This document shows, piece after piece, positions 19,384 to 29,196 of a stretch of DNA of 64,000 nt. The DNA comes from an uncultured Algibacter sp. (GTDB taxonomy: Bacteria; Bacteroidota; Bacteroidia; Flavobacteriales; Flavobacteriaceae). The stretch is taken from assembly GCF_947487575.1 (NCBI RefSeq), contig NZ_CANKXG010000006.1, forward strand, positions 62,001 through 126,000. Direction: 5' to 3'. Position 1 is the stretch's first letter. Each line of letters begins with the position of its first letter. Position numbers and translations under genes: made by a program. The notes under the pieces are model-generated. The model made no database searches. It was not told the DNA's origin and worked only from the letters and a program-made list of their open reading frames with translations.

Positions 19384-21459
19384 TTAATTTTGTTTACCCC
19401 AGTCTTTATTGGGTGTATCTGTTAATTCAAATTGCAAAATGCCGCCTTTAGAAATTAAATTAAAGTCTATAATACTTGAGTTAATTTCTTCTCCATTCCA
19501 TGTTACTTTTTGAATGTATATCTTTTTTGATGTTCTACCGTTTGTAATTATTTGCAACGGTTTATCATTTGTTTTTATAGTAATTTCATCAAATTGTGGT
19601 GTACTTAATGCCAACTGAGTACTTCCTGGAAAAATAGGATATAAACCCATTGTAGACCATACGTACCATGAAGACATGGTGCCTGCATCGTCATCCATTT
19701 CTTTGATATAACCATTGGGCGTATTGGTAAAAATTTTACGCGTAATGGGTTGTTCTAATTTATGGTGTGTTCCGTACCAATTATTCGTTTCCTTGTTTAA
19801 CAATTGGTCGACTAACCTTTGCGTTTTCCATGGCGAATTTGTGTAATTATACAAATACGGCACTTGAATATCGGGTTGGTTACCTATGTTAAATAATTCG
19901 TTTTCAAAGAAATAATCTAATTGATTTTCAAACTCATCTTTACCTCCTATCATGGTTTGAATTCCCTTTATATCAAAAGGTACAAACCATCGGTATTGCC
20001 ACAACGTGCCTTCGTACAATCCGTCTCCATGCATGATATCTGAATTTTCATCCATAGTTAAAAACTTGTCTTTCCAAAGAGTTTTATATTCAAAAGCTTT
20101 ATCTCTATAAAATTTAGCATCTGCATTTTCTCCTAAAGCTTTAGAAATTTCTGAAAGCGCCCATAAATCATAACTCGATTCTAGTACATTATCTGGCGAT
20201 TTAAACGGTAAATGTTCAGCTTCTGCTTTCATTTCTTCATAAATATCAGATAATGGAAATGGCAAAATTCCTTTTTGATATGCATCTAACACAATAGCTA
20301 TGGTATGCTCTGTTCTAATGGTTAAGAAAGGTTCTGTTTCTGTTGCCCAATCAGGTTTCCCTTGTTTGTACAATGCTTTTAAAGACGTTAACATGTCTTT
20401 ATATCTATTTGGATATAAAAATGAAAATAAAGGAAGTTTTGTTCTAAACGTATCCCATACAGACCAACCGTGATAATGCGATGAATTAGATTTGTATGGA
20501 TTACCATCACTACCTCTAAACACTCCATTTTCATCATTTATAATAAATGGCGATTGTGTTGCGTGGTACAAATGTGTATAGAATAATTCCTTTAGTGTAT
20601 CATTTTCTGTCTCTACATGAACAACATCCATAAGATTGTTCCATAATGTAAATGCTTGCTCTTTAACTTCAGAAAAGCTTAATTTTTCTGATAATTTTAA
20701 ATTTTGAATGGCACTGTTTTCATCAACAACCGACAAAGCACATCGTAATAAAATATCTTGATTATTTTTAGTTGAAAACTTAAAAATTAATTTAGACTTA
20801 TCTTCAGTTACTTCTGATACTTCATGATTAAACCTAATAGCGTAGTAAAATGTGTATTTACCTTTTCTACAAACATTAACGCTTGTTATTTTGCCACTAA
20901 TGATACCATTTTCTACATGATAACTATGAGATACGGGACCTGCATAACTACTTGCTAAATCTATGGTAAATCCAGCATTTTTAGATTCTGGAAATGTATA
21001 TTGATGAAATGCGACTTGCCTAGTTGCAGTAAGCTGCGTTTTTACACCGTTGTTTAAGTTCACTGAATAATATCCAGCTTTAGCTTTTTCACTTTCTTTT
21101 GAATATGTTAAACCTTTAGGAATTGAATCTCCTTTTGAAATAACAAAAGGTAATATTCTTAAATTTCCTCCTACGCCTCTACATCCAACACCAGAAAATC
21201 TGGTATTTGAAAAACCAATGATTTCTTTAGCACTATAGTCGTACCCAGAATGTGCTATTGGGTTTGTATCTGGACATGGTTTTACCATTCCGAAAGGAAC
21301 ACTGGCAGCAACATCTGTTTGCCCATGGTCGTTTTCTGTACAGATAAATGGAATTACGTAGTCAACATTTTGTTTTGATGAAACTACGTCAACATCAGTA
21401 TGCTTTTTACATCCTAAAAACGCTAAGAATAATATAACTGCAAGATGAGGTTTAATCAT
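19384..21459 (-). CDS. GH92 alpha-mannosidase
   Basis: 691 residues, slightly short for GH92. Lipoprotein signal LFLAFLGC followed by Lys residues, so periplasmic retention is likelier than surface export. Family motifs: VPFGMVKPCPDTNP, GFSNTRFSGVGCRG, WSVWDTFRTKLPLFSF, LYEGTLWQYRWFVPFD (catalytic-acid Glu kept; the usual HD is FD), and MDDDAGTMSSWYVWSTMGLYPI (base motif). GH92 enzymes are calcium-dependent inverting exo-alpha-mannosidases, mostly alpha-1,2. First hydrolase after the two hairpins downstream of susD, 2 bases before the GH28 start. Confidence 0.94.
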   Translation of the reverse strand: MIKPHLAVILFLAFLGCKKHTDVDVVSSKQNVDYVIPFICTENDHGQTDVAASVPFGMVKPCPDTNPIAHSGYDYSAKEIIGFSNTRFSGVGCRGVGGNLRILPFVISKGDSIPKGLTYSKESEKAKAGYYSVNLNNGVKTQLTATRQVAFHQYTFPESKNAGFTIDLASSYAGPVSHSYHVENGIISGKITSVNVCRKGKYTFYYAIRFNHEVSEVTEDKSKLIFKFSTKNNQDILLRCALSVVDENSAIQNLKLSEKLSFSEVKEQAFTLWNNLMDVVHVETENDTLKELFYTHLYHATQSPFIINDENGVFRGSDGNPYKSNSSHYHGWSVWDTFRTKLPLFSFLYPNRYKDMLTSLKALYKQGKPDWATETEPFLTIRTEHTIAIVLDAYQKGILPFPLSDIYEEMKAEAEHLPFKSPDNVLESSYDLWALSEISKALGENADAKFYRDKAFEYKTLWKDKFLTMDENSDIMHGDGLYEGTLWQYRWFVPFDIKGIQTMIGGKDEFENQLDYFFENELFNIGNQPDIQVPYLYNYTNSPWKTQRLVDQLLNKETNNWYGTHHKLEQPITRKIFTNTPNGYIKEMDDDAGTMSSWYVWSTMGLYPIFPGSTQLALSTPQFDEITIKTNDKPLQIITNGRTSKKIYIQKVTWNGEEINSSIIDFNLISKGGILQFELTDTPNKDWGKQN

Positions 21460-21483
21460 AAAAAAAAAAAATCAAATTATAAA

Positions 21484-21508
21484 GGCAGACAAAAAACATT
21501 CATCTGCC
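21484..21508 (-). terminator. Hairpin between susD and hydrolase genes
   Basis: GGCAGA (21484-21489) pairs with TCTGCC (21503-21508); on the minus strand it is followed by TTTATAATTTGATTTTTTTTTT-like T-rich DNA. It could be an intrinsic terminator or attenuator reducing read-through from susCD into the GH92 gene. Confidence 0.5.
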
Positions 21509-21575
21509 CTTATAAAAACTAAACTAACTCAAAATAATTACTACTCAAAAATTAAAGTTTTGATGTGAAACCACT

Positions 21576-21600
21576 CTCTTTTCTCTCTCTAAGAAAAGAG
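21576..21600 (-). other. Second hairpin after susD
   Basis: CTCTTTTCT (21576-21584) pairs with AGAAAAGAG (21592-21600), a 9-base-pair stem with a 7-base loop, directly after the susD stop at 21615. There is no T-run right behind it, so mRNA 3'-end stabilisation is likelier than termination. Confidence 0.45.
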
Positions 21601-21614
21601 AATGAATTACGCAT

Positions 21615-23276
21615 TTAATAATTTGGATTTTGTTTAATTGCCCCCTCAGACAATGCTACTTCATTACCTGGAATTGGCCTTACTAAATGTGTACTTGAAT
21701 TAAAAACACCATGATCTACATTATGTGGATTATATATATTGACACGCTCTTCTAATTTACCTGTACGTTTTAAAACCGCCCATCTGTCTTCTTCCCCTGC
21801 AAGTTCAACAGCGCGTTCATCAAGTATAGTATCTAAGTCAATTGATAAATAGTGATTTGCTACACCAGTTGCACGCTCTCTAACAATATTTAAATTAGCT
21901 AAAGCAGAAGTTGTATTACCCGCACCTAAATAAGCTTCAGCAGCTATTAAATGTGTTTCTGCAACTCTAAAAACAAAAGTATCTCTAGAACCTCCATTTT
22001 CAGCATCGAAATTTACGTCATCAAACTTTTTAAATATTGGAAAATTTGTTCTTAAAACATTAGATGAATATTGATAAAGAACACCTGGAATATTATCTGG
22101 TAGACCAAATAAATACTGATCTGGTTGATACACCCAATATCTTTCTAATTTATCTGCTAACTCTACAGCGTCTATAGCTGTTTTAGGATAATACACAATC
22201 GTATCACCTACAGCAACATTTTCTATTCCTTCAGGAGATGAAAATTCACCTGCTTCATCAGCAAATAGCACTCTATGCAAAGTAACTTCATCTCTAGCAT
22301 CATTATCTGCTAACAACTCATAAAAACGAGGCGTTGGCATTAAGTTTGTATTATTAGCTCCATAAGGATTACCTCTTCCAACACCAACATAATTATCAAC
22401 TGGATTCATAATTATCGAATGTTTTGAATTGTTTCTATCATCAAATTCACCATTTGATCCATATTGAACAGCAAAAAGAACTTCAGGATTTACTTGATTT
22501 CCATAATCAAAAACCTGAGCATAAGACTGACTCATTAAATCATAACTACCAATAGCTAGTTCTGCTAAATTAGCAGCTGTTGTAAAATCATCACTAGTAC
22601 CAAAAGACTTATAAGCTCTAGTTAGATAAACATCGGCTAGTAAATGTTGAGCTGCACGTTTAGAAATTCTACCAGTTTGTGAATCATCTAGTAAATCAGG
22701 AATGGCCGCTTCTAAATCTTTAATAATTTGAGTAAATGTTTCTTCTTCGCTAGAACGCACATAATCTGTACGAATAGAATTTGTTTCCTCTAGCTCTAAC
22801 ACAATTCCTCCAAAATGCTTTACCAAATTAAAGAAGCCTAGTGCTCTTAAAGCTTTTGCCTGAGCAATACCATAATCTCTATCTACTATCCTTTCATCAC
22901 TCCAATTAATTTGATTTTGATAGCGATTTATAACAGTGTTTGCTTCAGAGGTTAAAGCATAATTATGAGCCCAAAACTCTCCAGCACCACCATCACTTGT
23001 TGGCGTTAAGCCAAAGTAATCATTTAATGCTAAATTACTTCTTACATCATCCTGAGACGTAAACATATCCGTTCCAGAAAACATAATAGCATAATTTTTA
23101 TAAACTGATCTTAATTTTTCATACACTGAAATCACTAATTGATCAGCGTTATTTTCATCTAAAAAGTTTTCTGCAGTTACTGCACCATAATACTCTTCTT
23201 CTATAAAATCGTCGCAAGCTATAAAAACTAAAAGCAGCAATAATAACAGGTTTTTTATTTTAAAAATTGATTTCAT
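21615..23276 (-). CDS. SusD/RagB-like glycan-binding lipoprotein
   Basis: About 553 residues from the ATG at 23276, which gives the clean lipoprotein signal KSIFKIKNLLLLLLLVFIAC; the longer frame from 23309 adds an overlap with susC and no signal feature. The Cys is followed by DDFIEEE, an acidic stretch like the lipoprotein export signal used for surface display in Bacteroidota. Typical RagB/SusD pattern: N-terminal helices, ALRALGFFNLVKHFGG, TPR-type helices (AAQHLLADVYLTRA), and the C-terminal ETHLIAAEAYL and LDERAVELAGEEDRW motifs. It forms the lid on the SusC channel and binds the incoming glycan. Confidence 0.95.
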   Translation of the reverse strand: MKSIFKIKNLLLLLLLVFIACDDFIEEEYYGAVTAENFLDENNADQLVISVYEKLRSVYKNYAIMFSGTDMFTSQDDVRSNLALNDYFGLTPTSDGGAGEFWAHNYALTSEANTVINRYQNQINWSDERIVDRDYGIAQAKALRALGFFNLVKHFGGIVLELEETNSIRTDYVRSSEEETFTQIIKDLEAAIPDLLDDSQTGRISKRAAQHLLADVYLTRAYKSFGTSDDFTTAANLAELAIGSYDLMSQSYAQVFDYGNQVNPEVLFAVQYGSNGEFDDRNNSKHSIIMNPVDNYVGVGRGNPYGANNTNLMPTPRFYELLADNDARDEVTLHRVLFADEAGEFSSPEGIENVAVGDTIVYYPKTAIDAVELADKLERYWVYQPDQYLFGLPDNIPGVLYQYSSNVLRTNFPIFKKFDDVNFDAENGGSRDTFVFRVAETHLIAAEAYLGAGNTTSALANLNIVRERATGVANHYLSIDLDTILDERAVELAGEEDRWAVLKRTGKLEERVNIYNPHNVDHGVFNSSTHLVRPIPGNEVALSEGAIKQNPNY

Positions 23277-23295
23277 TTTCTTTACAATTTTAAAT

Positions 23296-26200
23296 TTATA
23301 ATGATACATTTAATCCAAACAGTACTGTTTTTGTGAGATAAGCAGCACTGTACGAGTTTTGTAATCCAGTTTCAGGATCTGGACCTTCATAATCAGTAAA
23401 AATGAATGGGTTTTGTATATCAATAGATAACCTCATAGCATCTAATTTCAACTTATCTAACACATTAGAAGGTATGGTATAAGTTAAACCTATATTACCA
23501 ATTTTCACAAAATCAAACTCCTCATAATAATACTCTCCAGGATGTGCATAAGACAATGCAGGCCTTTTTGCATCAGGATTATTAGGTGTCCAATAATCTA
23601 AGTCAATTTTATTGAATTTAGCTTGGTCATTTTGATAAGGGGCAAAATTTTGATAAAATTCTGAATGCCCTACCGAACCTTGGCGTGTATTAATTTGTAT
23701 TCTTGCTTCAAAGTTTTTATAACTAAACGTATTAGTCATACCAGCAATCCAGTCTGGGTTAACAGAACCAATTACAACCTTATCATCATTATTAATAACG
23801 TCATCACCATTTTGATCTACAAATTTATATTGACCAGGGCGAGCTCCAAAAACAGCAGCTTCAGCATACTCATCTAATTGCCAAATACCTTCATTTTCAA
23901 AAGAAAAAATAGCTGTAGGGTCTTCTCCCACTTTCAAAACACCATGACGACCCAGAACTATTTCTTCTACATCCCCATCAAGCCTTAAAATTTCTGATGT
24001 ATTTCTTGAAAAATTAAAATTAGTACGCCATCTAAAATTATTCGTTTGGATATTTGTAGTATTCAAAGCTACCTCAAAACCTCTGTTTCTTAATTTACCA
24101 AAATTACCAGTAGCATTTGCAAAACCAGATATACTTACTAAGTCTCTTTGAAAGATAGCTCCTTCTATCTCTTTATTATAATAATCCAAAGTCAAATTAA
24201 CTCTATTGCTAAAAAGCCCTAAATCTAAACCAATGTTAGTTTCTGTAGAAACTTCCCATGTTAATTCGTCATTTGACAAACCATTTACGAATTTACTATT
24301 CACAAACTCATCTCCAAACAAATAAGTATCACTTTCCAAAAAAGATTGAGATTGGTAAGGACTTACTGTATCTATATTTCCTGTTTGACCATAACTTAAA
24401 CGTAATTTCATATTATTAAGCCAGTTAATGTCTTGCATAAAGTTTTCTTCAGTTACTTTCCAAGCTAATGCCGCTGATGGAAAGAAATCCCATTTATTAT
24501 TAACTGCTAATCTAGATGCCCCATCATAACGTCCTGTTAAAGTTAACAAATACTTATCTTTATAAGAATAGTTTAACCTAGCGGCAAAAGAAGCTATATT
24601 TTCTTTTATGAAATTACTACTGTACGTACGTACATCTGTTCCATCTCCTGTATTAAAAAACAAAAATTCATCTGCACTTAAATTACGGGTCTGAATATTA
24701 CCTCCTTCAAATTCTTTATGAAAAAGAGATGTTATAATAGTTGCGCCTAAATCATTATTTTCATCTAAATCAAAGTTTATATTTGCTATATTATCCCAAG
24801 TATAAGTAACTATAGATGATGAATTATAAATCGCTCTAGTTCTACTTGGATCATTTCTTGCAGCTTTAGTTAGCAATCCTCTGTATTCTCCAAATCTATC
24901 ATAAACTAGACTAGGTGAAAATTGTGTTTTCAAGTTTAACCATTTTAATGGTTTATATTCTAAAAAGGCATTAGCAATAATATCAAAACGTTTTGTATTA
25001 ACACGCCATGCGCCATCTTGTTCATAAATTGGATTTATAAAACGTTGATCTTGCTCATCTGGTAATAAATCTAAACTTCCATTTTCCTCAAATGGATTTA
25101 CAGTTGGAGCTAAACGAAATGAACTTCTAAATAGCTCGCGACTCCCTTCTTCTCTTTCAGAAAATGCTAGATAAGTTTTTACTCCAAAAGTTAATTTATC
25201 ATTAACTTTTTTCGATAAAGAACCTGATAAATTATACCTTTCAAAACTTTCAATCCCAACAACTCCTTCATCTTTTAAATACCCTACAGATGCATTATAT
25301 AGAAGACCATCATTTCCACCAGAAGCCGAAACAGTATGACTGGTTTGAACTCCTGTTTCTTGAAACTTACCAATCCAATCCGTGTAACTTCTGTTTGCAA
25401 CATTACTCTGTTCTTCAGCCCCTATATATTCAACCGAAGTATCTAAAACAATGCTATTGTAATCAGCTACAGTTGCAGGACCTGCATTTAGTAAGTTACC
25501 AAATTCTCTGGCTCTTACTACATCATCAACAAAAGACACATACTCATCTCCATTATAAAAATCAGGTGAATTTACAACACTACGTATACCAAATGTGGCA
25601 TCATAATTAAATCGTGTCCTTCCTTCTATTCCACTTTTTGTTGTTATAATTACAACCCCATTAACACCTCTTGCTCCATAAATAGCAGTTGAAGATGCAT
25701 CTTTTAAAACATCAATTTGCTTAATATCAGCTGGATTCAAAGCATTAATATTATCAACAAAAATACCATCAACTACATACAATGGCTGTCCTAAATCCGC
25801 AAATGGACTATCATTAACTCCATCATTCCCCTGATTATTATTTCTCAGAACACTATTACCTCTAATATTTATCGATAGAGGAGCACCTGGCTTATTATTA
25901 AGCGTTCTAACATCTACACCGGCTAAACGCCCTTGTAATGCTTGTGCTACATCTGTTTTGCGTTGTTCAATAATATTGTCACTTCCAATAGATCCTACTG
26001 CTCCTGTTAAATCTTTTCGTTTAACACTTCCATACCCAATCACTACTACCTCATCAAGTTGAGCAGTGTCTTCAGAAAGCTGAATGTTCAAAGGAGATTG
26101 TCCAGTATAAGTAACCTCAAAAGTTTGGAAACCTAGGTAGGAAAACACTATAACGTCTCCATTATTTGCTTTGATTTGATAATTACCATCAAAATCTGTA

Positions 26201-26352
26201 GCAGCACCAATCGATGTGTTTTTAACAAGGATATTAACCCCTGGGATAGGTACACTCTGTTCATCAGTAACAACACCAGACACATTATCTTGTGCGAAAA
26301 CCGATAAAGCACCTATAAAAAAGGCAATCAATAATAGTTTTAGTTTTTTCAT
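23296..26352 (-). CDS. SusC/RagA-type TonB-dependent outer-membrane transporter
   Basis: 1018 residues: signal peptide 1-20, carboxypeptidase-regulatory-like domain 22-95 (VSGVVTDEQSVPIPGVNILVKN), TonB-box region and plug (LDEVVVIGYGSVKRKDLTGAVG, then YVVDGIFVDN, VLKDASSTAIYGARGVNGVV), and the beta-barrel ending in FGLNVSL. The plug motifs are diagnostic for SusC proteins. It imports oligosaccharides with the SusD partner 19 bases downstream. It opens the gene run to the hybrid regulator. A possible TAnnTTTG box (26373-26380) and the shared 13-base element (26430-26442) lie upstream. Confidence 0.97.
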   Translation of the reverse strand: MKKLKLLLIAFFIGALSVFAQDNVSGVVTDEQSVPIPGVNILVKNTSIGAATDFDGNYQIKANNGDVIVFSYLGFQTFEVTYTGQSPLNIQLSEDTAQLDEVVVIGYGSVKRKDLTGAVGSIGSDNIIEQRKTDVAQALQGRLAGVDVRTLNNKPGAPLSINIRGNSVLRNNNQGNDGVNDSPFADLGQPLYVVDGIFVDNINALNPADIKQIDVLKDASSTAIYGARGVNGVVIITTKSGIEGRTRFNYDATFGIRSVVNSPDFYNGDEYVSFVDDVVRAREFGNLLNAGPATVADYNSIVLDTSVEYIGAEEQSNVANRSYTDWIGKFQETGVQTSHTVSASGGNDGLLYNASVGYLKDEGVVGIESFERYNLSGSLSKKVNDKLTFGVKTYLAFSEREEGSRELFRSSFRLAPTVNPFEENGSLDLLPDEQDQRFINPIYEQDGAWRVNTKRFDIIANAFLEYKPLKWLNLKTQFSPSLVYDRFGEYRGLLTKAARNDPSRTRAIYNSSSIVTYTWDNIANINFDLDENNDLGATIITSLFHKEFEGGNIQTRNLSADEFLFFNTGDGTDVRTYSSNFIKENIASFAARLNYSYKDKYLLTLTGRYDGASRLAVNNKWDFFPSAALAWKVTEENFMQDINWLNNMKLRLSYGQTGNIDTVSPYQSQSFLESDTYLFGDEFVNSKFVNGLSNDELTWEVSTETNIGLDLGLFSNRVNLTLDYYNKEIEGAIFQRDLVSISGFANATGNFGKLRNRGFEVALNTTNIQTNNFRWRTNFNFSRNTSEILRLDGDVEEIVLGRHGVLKVGEDPTAIFSFENEGIWQLDEYAEAAVFGARPGQYKFVDQNGDDVINNDDKVVIGSVNPDWIAGMTNTFSYKNFEARIQINTRQGSVGHSEFYQNFAPYQNDQAKFNKIDLDYWTPNNPDAKRPALSYAHPGEYYYEEFDFVKIGNIGLTYTIPSNVLDKLKLDAMRLSIDIQNPFIFTDYEGPDPETGLQNSYSAAYLTKTVLFGLNVSL

Positions 26353-26680
26353 TTTAATAAATTTAGATTAGTCAAAATTATTTTGGTTAAAATTAAGTTA
26401 AGGCTTAAGACTTGATATGGAATTTTATATCAAAAACATGGAAATATCATTTAAAACAGATTAAATTATTAAGGTTTATCTCACATAAAAATACGTTAAA
26501 GTTTCAACTATTATTTAAGTTAACACATTCTATACATTTCTTAAATAGAAAAAATAAGGAGTATTAATGATTAAATAATCCATATAAATAAACTATTAAT
26601 CCATCTTATCAAATATTGTTGTAATTAAATTTGTTTTAGAATGAGAAATTAGGGAATAAAACTTAAAATAAGTTAGTAGT
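26353..26680. other. Divergent promoter region, susC / inositol oxygenase
   Basis: 328 bases without a gene, very AT-rich. It must hold promoters in both directions. Minus strand: TAATTTTG at 26373-26380 fits the Bacteroidota -7 consensus TAnnTTTG for susC. Plus strand: TAAATTTG at 26626-26633 fits it for the inositol oxygenase gene. I found no TTG -33 element at the right spacing for either. The motif at 26430-26442 is listed separately. Confidence 0.5.
26430..26442. promoter_or_regulatory. Shared promoter element upstream of susC
   Basis: TCAAAAACATGGA, identical to 3977-3989 before the permease gene, in the same orientation and at nearly the same distance (78-90 bases) from the start codon. 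Candidate HTCS binding site about 50 bases upstream of the possible -7 box. Confidence 0.5.
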
Positions 26681-27550
26681 ATGAAAAAATCATCCATAAA
26701 TCAACCTCTAGAAAATATAGAACATTGGGAAGAAGATTTAATTAAACGTTACCCAGACCCAGATACTAATGGTAAAGAAAAGGAAGACTTTAGAAACTAC
26801 GAAGATTCGGATAGAGCTGAAACCGTGAGGGAGTTCTATAGACTTAACCATACGTTTCAAACCTACGATTTTGTTTCAAAAAAAGAAGCTGGTTTTTTAG
26901 AGTTTAATAGAAAAGAAATGTCTATTTGGGAAGCTGTTGATTTCTTAAACACCCTTGTTGATGATAGCGATCCTGATATTGACTTAGATCAACTACAACA
27001 TTTATTACAAACGTCTGAAGCTATAAGAGCTGACGGACATCCAGACTGGTTTGTCTTAACTGGATTTTTACATGATGTTGGCAAAGTGCTTTGCTTATTT
27101 GGAGAACCTCAATGGGCTGTAGTTGGAGATACTTTTCCTGTAGGTTGTAAATTCTCTGACAAAATTGTACATGCCAATTATTTTGCTGACAATCCTGATT
27201 CAACAAACCCAAAATACAATACAAAATATGGTATCTATTCACCAAATTGTGGGTTAGATAATGTTAAAATGAGTTGGGGACATGATGAGTACCTATATCA
27301 AATCATGAAAGATTATTTACCGGAACCAGCATTATATATTATTAGATATCATTCTTTCTATGCACAACATCGAGAAAACGAATATAGCCACTTGATGAAT
27401 GAAAAAGATGTTGAAATGTTTGAATGGGTAAAGAAATTCAATCCTTACGATTTATATACAAAAGCACCTGTTAAACCAGATGTTAAATCTCTAAAACCTT
27501 ATTACCAAGAACTTGTTAAAAAATACCTACCCGACACGCTAAAATTTTAA
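26681..27550 (+). CDS. myo-Inositol oxygenase (MIOX)
   Basis: 289 residues, the size of animal and plant MIOX, which convert myo-inositol plus O2 to D-glucuronate with a mixed-valent di-iron centre. All six iron ligands of the mouse enzyme have counterparts: H107 ([11 protein letters not shown]), H131-D132 (GFLHDVGK), H201 ([10 protein letters not shown]), H224 (IIRYHSFY), D257 (NPYDLYTK). [16 protein letters not shown] and [18 protein letters not shown] are also characteristic. It is cytoplasmic (no signal). The following symporter gene starts 33 bases later, making an inositol uptake and oxidation pair plausible. Its product would enter the hexuronate route represented by uxaB/uxaA nearby. 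Confidence 0.96.
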   Translation: MKKSSINQPLENIEHWEEDLIKRYPDPDTNGKEKEDFRNYEDSDRAETVREFYRLNHTFQTYDFVSKKEAGFLEFNRKEMSIWEAVDFLNTLVDDSDPDIDLDQLQHLLQTSEAIRADGHPDWFVLTGFLHDVGKVLCLFGEPQWAVVGDTFPVGCKFSDKIVHANYFADNPDSTNPKYNTKYGIYSPNCGLDNVKMSWGHDEYLYQIMKDYLPEPALYIIRYHSFYAQHRENEYSHLMNEKDVEMFEWVKKFNPYDLYTKAPVKPDVKSLKPYYQELVKKYLPDTLKF

Positions 27551-27583
27551 GAACTAAGAAACTAACTAACCAGCCAAACAATA

Positions 27584-29161
27584 ATGTTTTATACCTATTT
27601 AGGATTTTTTGGATTTACCTTATTCGTAATACTTTATACAACATATAAACTCCGAAAAGATAAATTCACAACTTCAAAAGGTTATTTTTTAGCTGGAAAA
27701 AGTTTAACAGGCCCAATCATCGCAGGGTCTATGATACTTACCAACATTTCTACGGAACACTTAATAGGAATGAATGGAAGTTCCTATAAAAACGGTATTA
27801 TTATAATAGCTTGGGAGGTTACTTCTGCTATTGCTTTAGTTATAGCTGCCATTTATTTTATTCCGAAGTTTATAAAATTGGGGATAACTACCATCCCCGA
27901 ATTTCTAGAAAGGCGTTTTGATGGTGTAATACGCTCTGTTGTGGCCTTTTTGCTAATGTCATCATTTATTATAACGCTTTTACCAATTGTTTTATATTCT
28001 GGAGCTATTAATATTGAAAGTGTTTTTGATTTTTCTGCAATATTCAATGTATCAAAAAGTGAATCGCTTATTTATACTGTTTTAGCCATAGGTATTATTG
28101 GTTCTATGTATGCCATTTTTGGCGGTTTAAAAGCTGTAGCATACTCAGATTCTTTAAACGGTATTGGCTTAATGCTAGGAGGACTTCTTATACCCACAAT
28201 TGCCTTATATCAAATTGGTAATGGTAATATGTTTGATGGCTTAAGCACAGTGTACCATTTTGCACCAGATAAATTTGATATTATTGGTAAGCCAGATTCG
28301 GTGCTTCCTTTTTCTGTTTTGTTTACCGGGTTAATGATTAATCAGTTGTATTTCTGGGGAATGAACCAGGCTATTATTCAGCGAGCATTTGGAGCTAAAA
28401 ATTTAGTCGAAGCTCAAAAAGGACTTATTTACACTGGTGTATTGAAGCTCTTTGTTCCTGCCATAATCGTTTTACCAGGTCTAATTGCTTATTACTATTT
28501 TCAAGACACCTATTATGCAACACCAGATTTGATATATCCTATGTTGGTAAAAAAGGTATTACCTTCTTATCTTTTTGGTTTTTTTGCTGCTGTTATTCTG
28601 GGCGCTGTTTTAAGCACATTTAATAGTGTACTAAACTCAGCAAGCACCATTTTTTGTTTAGATATTTACAAAAAGATTTTTAATAAAAATGCTTCTGATG
28701 CTAAATTGGTGAAATACGGCAAAATATCATCTGTTATTCTAGCCTTAATAGCTATTGCTGTAGCACCAATGGTTGCTTATGCCCCTGATGGTTTGTACCA
28801 GTTATTACAAGAACTAAACGGCATTTTCTTTATTCCTATTTCTTCTATTATAATTGCTGGAATATTCTTTAAACAAATAAATACTAAGGGCGCAAAAGCA
28901 GGACTTTTCTTTGGATTTACATTTTACATTCTAACCACTTTTATACTTAAAGTAAATATCCATTTTGTGCATTTGTGGGGTATTGAATTTCTTCTAAATT
29001 TTGCAATCATGTTTTTAGTTTCAAAAATGTATCCTTCAGAAATTAAAACGGATTATTATAGTATGAAACAAGAAGTTGTAGAAAAGTCTTGGCCTAAGGT
29101 TAAACTTTACGGCAGTATACTTGTTGCTTTAACTGTGCTCATCTATATTTTGCTATCGTAG
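27584..29161 (+). CDS. Sodium:solute symporter (SSS family), possibly for inositol
   Basis: 525 residues with about 13-14 membrane helices. SSS hallmarks: the SMILTNISTEHLIGMNGSSY region, IYFIPKFIKLGITTIPEFLERRF, GGLKAVAYSDSLNG, and AVILGAVLSTFNSVLNSASTIF. This family includes sodium-coupled transporters of glucose, galactose and myo-inositol. It follows the inositol oxygenase gene at 33 bases and is co-transcribed with it in all likelihood, which suggests inositol as substrate; a uronate is the alternative. No terminator hairpin is visible in the 35 bases before the convergent uxaA. Confidence 0.9.
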   Translation: MFYTYLGFFGFTLFVILYTTYKLRKDKFTTSKGYFLAGKSLTGPIIAGSMILTNISTEHLIGMNGSSYKNGIIIIAWEVTSAIALVIAAIYFIPKFIKLGITTIPEFLERRFDGVIRSVVAFLLMSSFIITLLPIVLYSGAINIESVFDFSAIFNVSKSESLIYTVLAIGIIGSMYAIFGGLKAVAYSDSLNGIGLMLGGLLIPTIALYQIGNGNMFDGLSTVYHFAPDKFDIIGKPDSVLPFSVLFTGLMINQLYFWGMNQAIIQRAFGAKNLVEAQKGLIYTGVLKLFVPAIIVLPGLIAYYYFQDTYYATPDLIYPMLVKKVLPSYLFGFFAAVILGAVLSTFNSVLNSASTIFCLDIYKKIFNKNASDAKLVKYGKISSVILALIAIAVAPMVAYAPDGLYQLLQELNGIFFIPISSIIIAGIFFKQINTKGAKAGLFFGFTFYILTTFILKVNIHFVHLWGIEFLLNFAIMFLVSKMYPSEIKTDYYSMKQEVVEKSWPKVKLYGSILVALTVLIYILLS

Positions 29162-29196
29162 GTAAAAGAATGATATAATAGCTTTAAAAAATCAAC

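Noticed and set aside
25290-25610. Plus-strand open frame of 106 codons inside susC.
   Set aside because: Antisense shadow of a well-supported SusC gene; composition rich in His/Gln/Leu from the opposite strand, no promoter.
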